Below are positions 40,729 to 45,764 of a stretch of DNA of 45,764 nt, piece by piece. The translations under genes and the position numbers were made by a program. The notes under the pieces are model-generated. The model was given only the letters and a program-made list of their open reading frames with translations, did no database searches and was not told the DNA's origin. Origin of the DNA: SVTX01 sp964526505 (lineage in GTDB: Bacteria > Bacillota > Clostridia > Oscillospirales > CAG-272); NCBI GenBank assembly GCA_964526505.1, contig CAZGJC010000012.1, forward strand, positions 1-45,764, written 5' to 3'. Each line of letters starts with the position of its first letter. The stretch's first letter is position 1.

Positions 40729-41304
40729 TTACACGTTGGATTTATATTCCGACAGGAACGTATTAAAGCGGTTATAGACTTCACACTCCACGGGAGAGGT
40801 AAAATATTTTCTTCTTTGATTTAATTCTCGCAAGCGTCGGAAACGTCTTTTCGCCCACAGGTGCGGTATTTCACATATGCGTGCGATATCTTCCGCACCC
40901 GTTATATTCAAATCCCTTATTACGCATGCGGGACACAAAAGCCTCAGTGCGAACATATCCGCTTCCTGTTCGGCGTGAGGCTTTTTGCTGAATTCTTTTT
41001 TATCCGCATATTTTTCATATGCGAGTGCGTGACCGAGGAAGAAGTGACCGAGTTCATGTGCGATGGCGAAGCGGGTTATTTCCTCACTGTCATCATCGTT
41101 ATAAACGGTTATCCACGTTTCTCCGTCGAAGAACGACCTGCCGTGTTCTTTTTCACGCAACATATTTACTTTGCTGTTTTTGACTACGTACACGCCTGCC
41201 AAACGTGCAATTTCCATAACGTCTACGGGCAAATTGCTTACGTTAAAGTCGATAAGACATTGCCACGCACTGTTTCGCACGTTGCTATACAATCCGTAAT
41301 ACAT
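40729..41304 (-). CDS. ImmA/IrrE-family metallopeptidase (191 aa)
   Basis: Zinc peptidase of the ImmA/IrrE type that in ICEBs1 and related phages cleaves the partner repressor on induction. The motif H83-E-L-G-H87 lies in FAIAHELGHFFLGHA, preceded by EITR and followed by EQEADMFALRLLCP (third ligand Glu). It is next to the CI-like repressor, 15 bp downstream, the usual pairing. Weak ribosome site, so probably coupled. Confidence 0.93.
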   Translation of the reverse strand: MYYGLYSNVRNSAWQCLIDFNVSNLPVDVMEIARLAGVYVVKNSKVNMLREKEHGRSFFDGETWITVYNDDDSEEITRFAIAHELGHFFLGHALAYEKYADKKEFSKKPHAEQEADMFALRLLCPACVIRDLNITGAEDIARICEIPHLWAKRRFRRLRELNQRRKYFTSPVECEVYNRFNTFLSEYKSNV

Positions 41305-41319
41305 ATCGGCAAAAGTTTA

Positions 41320-41733
41320 TCAGTGATTATTTTCCGACTGTGCTTTCATTTCGTCAAACTTCTTCTGGTCGAGTTCGACGTATTCCGCATCTACGTTATC
41401 GTCGGAGTTGGCCGCAGTATACACTGTTTTCTTGCCGTTCTGAATTGTGCCGAGGGGTTTCATCTTTACGCCGTCGATTTGCAAGCATTTGATTTTATGC
41501 GAACACATATTATCGGTTCTGCCGATAAGGTAATCGACCGAGCAGTCAAGATAATCTGCTATGACGGCGAGGGAAGTATACGCCGTATTCTTGCCGTGCC
41601 AAAGATTGGATATTGTGTTTTTACTGATTTTGCATTCAAGCAACATATCTTTGAGTTTTACACCTCTCAATTTAGCCGTGGCGGTTATTCTTTCGGCAAC
41701 CTCGTGCGAATTATACAAATCGGTATTATCCAT
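41320..41733 (-). CDS. CI-like XRE repressor of the prophage (137 aa)
   Basis: Probable lysogeny repressor. An XRE helix-turn-helix at about residues 8-65 (VAERITATAKLRGVKLKDMLLECKISKNTISNLW). The C-terminal part is short (about 75-137) and lacks a LexA-like protease, in keeping with inactivation by the adjacent ImmA. ATG at 41733 with GGAGG 10 nt upstream; the TTG at 41742 is too close to that site. Divergent from the Cro-like gene with operators between. Confidence 0.88.
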   Translation of the reverse strand: MDNTDLYNSHEVAERITATAKLRGVKLKDMLLECKISKNTISNLWHGKNTAYTSLAVIADYLDCSVDYLIGRTDNMCSHKIKCLQIDGVKMKPLGTIQNGKKTVYTAANSDDNVDAEYVELDQKKFDEMKAQSENNH

Positions 41734-41750
41734 TTTATTCAAACCTCCGA

Positions 41751-41772
41751 AAATCCCTAAATGTAGGGATTT
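41751..41772. promoter_or_regulatory. Repressor operator O1
   Basis: Perfect inverted repeat AAATCCCTA (41751-41759) / TAGGGATTT (41764-41772), 4-bp centre. A degenerate second copy (TTCCCTA..TGGTGA, 41784-41800) fills the spacer of the rightward promoter. Confidence 0.75.
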
Positions 41773-41777
41773 TTATA

Positions 41778-41806
41778 TTGACATTCCCTAAATATGGTGA
41801 TAAAAT
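41778..41806 (+). promoter_or_regulatory. Rightward prophage early promoter with operator in its spacer
   Basis: TTGACA (41778-41783), 17-bp spacer, TAAAAT (41801-41806). The spacer carries the second operator-like copy, so repressor binding would block it. The leader contains a GAGGTG/CACCTC hairpin (41813-41829). Confidence 0.85.
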
Positions 41807-41882
41807 GTCGCTGAGGTGGGGTTCACCTCGTGAATATTTTACCATACAAATTTCACAAAGTCAAGAAAAGGAGGTATTAAAA

Positions 41883-42080
41883 ATGGTAAATTACAAAAAA
41901 ATTACGGAGTTTATGCGAAAAAAGAACATCAAATCCAAAGAATTGGCTACACGGGTCGGTGTGAGCGAGGCTATGATGTCGTACATTACCTCGGGTTTAC
42001 GAGAACCCAACGTTGCCGTATTGTCACGTCTGGCACGATGTTTGGATTGCACAGTCGACGAACTCATCTGCGACGAATAA
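41883..42080 (+). CDS. Cro-like XRE regulator (65 aa)
   Basis: Small XRE helix-turn-helix protein: ITEFMRKKNIKSKELATRVGVSEAMMSYITSGLREPNVAVLSRLARCLDCTVDELI covers nearly the whole chain. ATG at 41883 with AAAGGAGG 8 nt upstream; longer in-frame starts fall inside the promoter. First gene of the rightward early transcript, opposite the CI-like gene, so by position the Cro counterpart. Confidence 0.88.
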   Translation: MVNYKKITEFMRKKNIKSKELATRVGVSEAMMSYITSGLREPNVAVLSRLARCLDCTVDELICDE

Positions 42081-42092
42081 GGGGGTGATGGA

Positions 42093-42353
42093 TTGAATGA
42101 ATTTGAAAAAATGCAACACAGGCTATCCGCACTTGACATTGAAATAGCGGAAGTACGCCGTCAAGGTTGCGTTGCTTTGACGCATGAGGACATTATGGCA
42201 AGGTATGGAATAGGTCAGTCGAAAGCATACGGTATTATTCGTGCGATACGGTCTGTATGCGGAGGCGGAAAATTAGGACAGGGGAAGGTTTTGCCGAGTG
42301 AAGTACTTTATTGGGAATCACTTGTGGACAAGACCTACGTTTCCAGGCTTTAA
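42093..42353 (+). CDS. Small HTH/excisionase-like prophage protein (86 aa)
   Basis: TTG start at 42093 behind AAGGGGGTGATG, a strong site common in phage genes. The centre THEDIMARYGIGQSKAYGIIRAIRSVCGGGKLGQGKVLPSEVLYWE looks like a winged helix/excisionase fold. It directly follows the Cro-like gene. Excisionase or early regulator is a guess from fold and place. Confidence 0.6.
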   Translation: MNEFEKMQHRLSALDIEIAEVRRQGCVALTHEDIMARYGIGQSKAYGIIRAIRSVCGGGKLGQGKVLPSEVLYWESLVDKTYVSRL

Positions 42354-42363
42354 AGGAGGTTTT

Positions 42364-42573
42364 ATGTGTTTTAAAAACAAAAAAAGCGTGCTTATCGAAG
42401 CACGGCAGATAATGAATTATTTAACGGACGAAGAAGCGTGTGCGTATCTTGACGCAAATTACGGTGACGACAAGAGGGAAGAAATCGTACGTGCCATATG
42501 GCTTGAATACGGAAAGTTATCACACGTCGGAGGGAGCAATGGGCGACAGGCAAAAAACAACGTTTATAATTGA
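42364..42573 (+). CDS. Hypothetical prophage protein (69 aa)
   Basis: ATG at 42364 with AAAGGAGG directly upstream. The chain (LIEARQIMNYLTDEEACAYLD ...) is acidic and helical, with a possible short helix-turn-helix. Not recognised. Its 3' end overlaps the next gene by 35 nt in another frame, as in dense phage operons. Confidence 0.6.
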   Translation: MCFKNKKSVLIEARQIMNYLTDEEACAYLDANYGDDKREEIVRAIWLEYGKLSHVGGSNGRQAKNNVYN

Positions 42574-42931
42574 CGGGTACGACAATGCCCGTGGGTCGTA
42601 CATAATAGTGGAGAAAAGGGGATTCGTGTCGGTTTACTGTTATGACGGTTATCTTCGTGGGAACACCTACACGCTTTATCCGAGAAGATCACTTCTTCGT
42701 GGAGAGCGTAGGGACAAGATGACGTTATCCGTCCACGACGTGAGAAAAAATGATATGGGGTATAAAAAACTACAATCAAGAGCCTTGGTCGGAACAGTTG
42801 ATTGTAGTTCTGATTGCGACGCAGTACAAAGGAATACCATCGTCTCTTTTATTATACATCTTTTTTGGCGATTTGTCAATTATATCGGTGAAAAATCACA
42901 GAACGAGGAGAAAAAATGCCGAGACCTATAA
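42539..42931 (+). CDS. Hypothetical prophage protein (130 aa)
   Basis: ATG at 42539 with GGAGGG 5 nt upstream. The first half (TTFIIDGYDNARGSYIIVEKRGFVSVYCYDGYLRGNTY) reads as a small beta-rich protein. The second half (from about residue 85) is less convincing and overlaps the start of the next gene by 16 nt; a competing frame is also open at 42750-42944, so a frameshift near 42,780 is possible. No function assigned. Confidence 0.45.
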   Translation: MGDRQKTTFIIDGYDNARGSYIIVEKRGFVSVYCYDGYLRGNTYTLYPRRSLLRGERRDKMTLSVHDVRKNDMGYKKLQSRALVGTVDCSSDCDAVQRNTIVSFIIHLFWRFVNYIGEKSQNEEKKCRDL

Positions 42932-43653
42932 AACAGGGATTTGACTATTTTTCTCTTGATACGGACTTTTTTCAGAACAAGTCGATAAACGCATTGAGGC
43001 GATTATACGGTTCGGTGGGAGTGCTTGTTTATCTTAATCTGCTTTGCAGAATTTACAGAAACGGATATTTTATTTCCTTTGACGACATAGAAGAACTTTC
43101 AATGGACATTGCGGAGGAAATAGCGTCCGCTCCTTTGGGGCGAGTATCAGCCTCGGTTTCCAAGGTTATCAATTATTTAGTAGACAGAGGAACGTTTGAC
43201 AGGGCGTTGTTTGAAAAATATGTGATATCCGGCGAGAAAATTCAGGAGCAATACGTCATTGCCTCATACAGGGCAAAGAGAAATATAAGACTCGGCGTAC
43301 ATTCACTTGTGGACGCCGACGTCGTTATACGCAATTTCAGGCAATCTTCCGAAAAAAAGTCGGTATCTTCCGAAAAAATGGCAATAAATCCCAAAACGGG
43401 TACACACAGTAACAGTTACAGTAATAATACAACAACAACGTCTCAATCTATCTGCATACCGCCGACAATGGCACAGATATCCGCTTATTTTTGCGGTGAA
43501 TCGGATATGGAAAGAGAAGAGTCTTTTCGTCAGGCAAGTGCGTTTTTCGCATACAACGACGGGAGAGGTTGGGATTGTTTACCGCACTGGCGTGTTGCCG
43601 CACAGCGTTGGTGCGAAAGAATGATTGAATATGAAAGCAAGAAGGAGAATTGA
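42916..43653 (+). CDS. DUF4373 / Lin1244-type phage replication protein (245 aa)
   Basis: The N-terminus MPRPIKQGFDYFSLDTDFFQNKSI continues into a winged-helix-like region typical of DUF4373 (Lin1244/Lin1753-like) proteins in phages and conjugative elements, thought to act in replication initiation. A Ser/Thr/Asn-rich linker (about 140-175) joins a C-terminal domain with W-rich GRGWDCLPHWRVAAQRWCERM, like the DnaD-type tail that contacts helicase loaders. GAGGAG precedes the ATG. Confidence 0.82.
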   Translation: MPRPIKQGFDYFSLDTDFFQNKSINALRRLYGSVGVLVYLNLLCRIYRNGYFISFDDIEELSMDIAEEIASAPLGRVSASVSKVINYLVDRGTFDRALFEKYVISGEKIQEQYVIASYRAKRNIRLGVHSLVDADVVIRNFRQSSEKKSVSSEKMAINPKTGTHSNSYSNNTTTTSQSICIPPTMAQISAYFCGESDMEREESFRQASAFFAYNDGRGWDCLPHWRVAAQRWCERMIEYESKKEN

Positions 43654-43656
43654 AAA

Positions 43657-43980
43657 ATGAGTCACAGCATGCAGATACAGCAGGGTCTTACACCGGGAGG
43701 CAGGCTTTACGTTATTTCATACGACCCCGACGAGCCTGATATTTTATGCATAAACGAAGAATGTATAACCGACGTGGGCATAAGGCGTATTTACGTCAGT
43801 CAGTACACGCCTCCGTCGGACGACACATCGGTTTTCTACGGTCGTGAGGAGTTAGGCGTGACGGTGTTTTTATCACGGAGCGATGCCGAGAGGGCGTTAT
43901 TGAGGTTATCGCACCGCAAAGTGTCGTCGGATAGTGGAGTCTCTTTTATCGACGGAGAATACGAAAGCACGAATGAATGA
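43657..43980 (+). CDS. Hypothetical prophage protein (107 aa)
   Basis: Starts 3 bp after the DUF4373 gene with GAAGGAGA ahead. Mixed alpha/beta (RLYVISYDPDEPDILCINEECITDVGIRRIYVSQ), acidic, no motif recognised. Translation signal and tight spacing support it as real. Downstream 43,981-44,118 is noncoding with ATTTACA at 43983, 44034 and 44084 (about 50-bp spacing). Confidence 0.6.
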   Translation: MSHSMQIQQGLTPGGRLYVISYDPDEPDILCINEECITDVGIRRIYVSQYTPPSDDTSVFYGREELGVTVFLSRSDAERALLRLSHRKVSSDSGVSFIDGEYESTNE

Positions 43981-44118
43981 AAATTTACACCTTATTTTAC
44001 GAAGAATACGAGAATTGCAGGAAACGAAAAACAATTTACATTTGATTTGACGGAAAATATGAGTGAGGGTCGAAAAAACAAAAATTTACACTTGATAAAA
44101 AGGAAAGGCAAATGACAA

Positions 44119-44451
44119 ATGAGACGAAAGCAATACGGAAATTTTGAGGTTCCGTCCGGCGTTGCGAGAATGGTAAACGCCATATGTGCGGATTATTACA
44201 GGCGTGACAGGGAGATACGGGACGGCGATATCGAAGAGGGTGTTGCGAGGAGATACGTTGAGTTCAACGTGGCAATTGACAACGCTTTATGCGATATTGA
44301 GGAGGGAATCAGGTTTGAGATTTTACGGGACATTTCGGAAAATCGAGGGTATCTGAAATCATCGGTGCAGTCGATAATATCGAAAAACGGGTATTACAAT
44401 CGCAGGCGGAAGTTAGTACGTGACGTGGCGTTGGCACTTGATTTAATATAA
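44119..44451 (+). CDS. Small prophage protein, possible late-gene regulator (110 aa)
   Basis: ATG at 44119 behind AGGAAAGG. The N-terminal YGNFEVPSGVARMVNAICADYYRRDREI and C-terminal ISKNGYYNRRRKLVRDVALAL resemble the sigma-like/ArpU-RinA type of small regulators that occupy the spot just before the packaging genes in Gram-positive phages; this is a resemblance, not a firm match. It precedes a leader with its own promoter and a strong terminator, which fits a role in switching on late genes. Confidence 0.55.
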   Translation: MRRKQYGNFEVPSGVARMVNAICADYYRRDREIRDGDIEEGVARRYVEFNVAIDNALCDIEEGIRFEILRDISENRGYLKSSVQSIISKNGYYNRRRKLVRDVALALDLI

Positions 44452-44742
44452 TCGGTTCTGTTAATATAATCGGTTTTGTATTTCGGAGACAATTTCGGGT
44501 TATATTAGTGGTACAATAGATACAGGAGCGGAGCGAAGAGGCGTTTTACGGAACGCCGTACACATATATATCTGTCCGCAAGAGCAATTCGGGCAGGTTG
44601 AATGATGTTTTACGGAACGACGAACTGTCAATCAAAACAGAATACACAAATTTAAAGTGCCGATATCCGCAGAGATGAGAGCCGTATTTACTTTTTTGTA
44701 AGTACGGTTCTTTGTTTTAAGAGGAGAATTACAAGATATGGT
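44452..44742 (+). promoter_or_regulatory. Noncoding leader of the packaging module
   Basis: No gene. Holds an extended -10 promoter (TG at 44509-44510, TACAAT 44512-44517, no good -35), a GGCGTT/AACGCC hairpin (44540-44557), a repeated GTTTTACGGAACG (44542 and 44594-44606 region) and a strong terminator at 44679-44718. This promoter-leader-terminator order looks like an antitermination or attenuation control point. Confidence 0.5.
44679..44718 (+). terminator. 13-bp terminator ahead of the terminase genes
   Basis: 44679-44691 pairs with 44698-44710 over 13 bp (two G-U pairs) around six T, then TTTGTTTT. It stands between the leader promoter and the packaging genes. Confidence 0.85.
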
Positions 44743-44755
44743 TTGTCGGAAGTGG

Positions 44756-44899
44756 CTTACAATAGGTTACTTTTAAGAGGTGGCTTACAAGAAGGAGGCT
44801 TATGTATGGGGCTTATAAGAATGAGACTTACAGATAAGGCTTACGAGAGGTACTTACAAGATGTGATTTACAACAGGTGGCTTACGGATTCAACTTACG
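44756..44899 (+). repeat. CTTAC-motif array upstream of and within the pre-terminase ORF
   Basis: CTTAC(A/G) or one-mismatch variants begin at 44756, 44767, 44784, 44799, 44812, 44827, 44840, 44853, 44867, 44881 and 44894. Spacing is mostly 13-15 bp and not in codon register, so it is not simply a peptide repeat. Located just before the small terminase, where pac or cos recognition sites often lie. Confidence 0.6.
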
Positions 44900-44997
44900 G
44901 CATTGGCGATCGAGTGCGAAAGATTATCACGGAGCGAGGCGGTCGGAAGAAGGTGGAAAGATCGGCAGATGAAAAATATTTTTGGAGAGGCATATGA
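44806..44997 (+). CDS. Small basic prophage protein (63 aa)
   Basis: ATG at 44806 with GGAGG (44794-44798) upstream. Basic (RMRLTDKAYERYLQDVIYNRW... RKKVERSADEK), overlaps the small terminase start by 4 nt (ATGA). The CTTAC array runs through its first half, so coding status is uncertain. Not recognised. Confidence 0.45.
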   Translation: MGLIRMRLTDKAYERYLQDVIYNRWLTDSTYGIGDRVRKIITERGGRKKVERSADEKYFWRGI

Positions 44998-45377
44998 GCA
45001 ACGACGGGAAATTCAAGTCGGGGAACAGTGTGGCGAGCAAATATCGCACGGAGTTTTCCGATATGATGTTAGAGTATTTTAACAGGTGCGGAGAAGATTA
45101 TCCGACGTTTGAATTATTTGCGGAGAGCATAGGTGTGACAAACGACACTTTACTCAATTGGAGGGAGAAGTACAGCCGTTTTCGGAACGCTTACGCACGA
45201 TGCAAGAACATTCAAAAGGGAAAAACCATATCCGGTGCTATGGTGGGAAAATACAATCCGCAATTCGCAAAATTTATGGCGGTGAACAATTTCGGCATGG
45301 TGGAAAAATCGGAAAGTGACAGCAGTGTCAAGTTTGAGATTTCCTTTCCGGAGGAGATAGCGGGGGAATTTGAGTAA
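44994..45377 (+). CDS. Terminase small subunit (127 aa)
   Basis: Recognises the phage packaging site and recruits the large subunit. The central helix-turn-helix LFAESIGVTNDTLLNWREKYSRFRNAYARCKNIQKGKTISGAMVGKYNPQFAKFMAVNNFG matches the DNA-packaging small subunits of Clostridium and Bacillus phages. ATG at 44994 with GGAGAGG; the TTG at 44982 lies inside that site. Overlaps the preceding small gene by 4 nt. The large subunit starts 345 bp later, an unusually wide gap. Confidence 0.85.
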   Translation: MSNDGKFKSGNSVASKYRTEFSDMMLEYFNRCGEDYPTFELFAESIGVTNDTLLNWREKYSRFRNAYARCKNIQKGKTISGAMVGKYNPQFAKFMAVNNFGMVEKSESDSSVKFEISFPEEIAGEFE

Positions 45378-45722
45378 AGGGAGGGGGTACTTTCTGTCAG
45401 AACGGAAAGTTAGCAAAGAGTATTGTTTTTTTTACGACACTTTCTGTCATCAGCAACAGAAAGTGTCCAAAGAATGCCGTTCAAGGGGAGGAAATTTGAT
45501 TTTTCAACACGAGATTTTTTCGGAGAAAAAATCATCGTGTCTCAAATCTGCATACTTCCTCCCCTTAAAGAACCCCTCTTATGTGCTTACGGCACGGAGT
45601 GGTGGAGAAAACAAATTTTAGGCAATGTTACGGAGCATAGGGACTTTCTGCAAGAACGGAAAAAGGTAACAGGGTGAAGTGAGGAAATATGAAAGCGGAA
45701 ACGTGGTGGGGAGTGAGGCGGA
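45378..45722. other. Structured noncoding gap between terS and terL
   Basis: No convincing gene. Contains hairpins: 45435-45446 / 45457-45468 (12 bp), a nested structure with outer arms AAGGGGAGGAA (45483-45493) / TTCCTCCCCTT (45556-45566) and an inner ACACGA..TCGTGT hairpin (45507-45540). ACTTTCTG with a trailing G/CGGAAAG-type partner recurs at 45389, 45439 and 45652. The part from 45551 has the CCTCCCC / CCCCTC composition of the MITE-like repeats. Two overlapping ORFs here have no ribosome sites and were rejected. Confidence 0.5.
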
Positions 45723-45764
45723 ATGAACGTAAAAATAGTGCTGGGGGTGCCGCAACCGAAGCAA
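45723..45764 (+). CDS. Terminase large subunit, first 14 codons
   Basis: MNVKIVLGVPQPKQ, cut by the window edge. The PQPKQ element shortly before a Walker A region is the usual opening of phage large terminases, and the gene follows the small subunit. GTGAGG lies upstream. Call rests on this tag plus synteny. Confidence 0.7.
   Translation, partial: MNVKIVLGVPQPKQ

Noticed and set aside
45370..45677. Two overlapping ORFs (83 and 84 codons) after the small terminase
   Set aside because: Both run through nested hairpins, lack ribosome sites and have low-complexity frames typical of repeat DNA.
45689..45764. Alternative ORF starting MKAETWWGVRRNE and open to the window edge
   Set aside because: It has a fair ribosome site (GTGAGG) but the overlapping frame from 45723 gives the PQPKQ tag of a large terminase; it could be a tiny overlapping ORF but this cannot be judged here.

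Overview
The window looks like a chromosomal segment of an anaerobic gut-type Clostridia (Bacillota). Evidence: a SCIFF precursor peptide (six Cys in 46 residues) directly upstream of its radical SAM/SPASM maturase, sigma-A promoters of the TTGACA-N17-TATAAT type, strong AGGAGG ribosome sites, U-tract hairpin terminators, a clostridial one-piece PurL and a split MetH. No rRNA, functional tRNA or CRISPR array was seen.

Layout. 1-4,236 is an AT-rich accessory stretch: the tail of a probable serine recombinase, a 41-aa membrane peptide, a transglutaminase-like protein, a 20-bp-period repeat block and a convergent type II restriction-modification pair. 4,237-6,108 is pepF. 6,130-9,790 is the most interesting part: a SipW-type secreted beta-helix surface protein, a 26-bp perfect inverted repeat (8,475-8,500 / 8,742-8,767) enclosing a consensus promoter and terminators, and an adjacent tyrosine recombinase. 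This is the architecture of an invertible-promoter phase switch, and as assembled the promoter points away from the surface gene (OFF). Downstream of the surface gene, its 3' region forms a chain of hairpins that repeat the same CCUCA-containing loop and end in a perfect terminator. 9,871-12,979 is a cls / 5'-nucleotidase lipoprotein operon. 13,259-17,814 is metF, a stand-alone MetH activation protein, metH and a DUF1934 gene. 17,933-26,903 is the purine operon (purE, a PurF homologue lacking the N-terminal nucleophile Cys, purM, purN, purD, purL) behind a leader with a 23-aa ORF and an attenuator-like terminator. 27,192-28,656 is gdhA. 28,938-38,885 holds an SDR, an FkbM methyltransferase, a HIT protein, a nucleotidyltransferase, an AlaX editing protein, scfA-scfB, an Orn/Lys/Arg decarboxylase, a VWA protein and a DUF421 protein. 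38,976-39,184 contains a complete promoter-to-terminator unit that looks like a small RNA.

39,581 to the end is the left part of an integrated prophage: integrase, ImmA peptidase, CI-like and Cro-like repressors around an operator/promoter region, small early genes, a DUF4373 replication-type protein, a leader with promoter and strong terminator, a CTTAC-rich array, the small terminase and the first 14 codons of the large terminase. The other prophage end lies outside the window.

Functional reading: the methionine and purine blocks both use one-carbon folate chemistry. The surface-protein locus appears to be regulated by DNA inversion, possibly with a second layer from a 9-bp G tract and from the structured 3' RNA. 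All regulatory statements are inferences from sequence.
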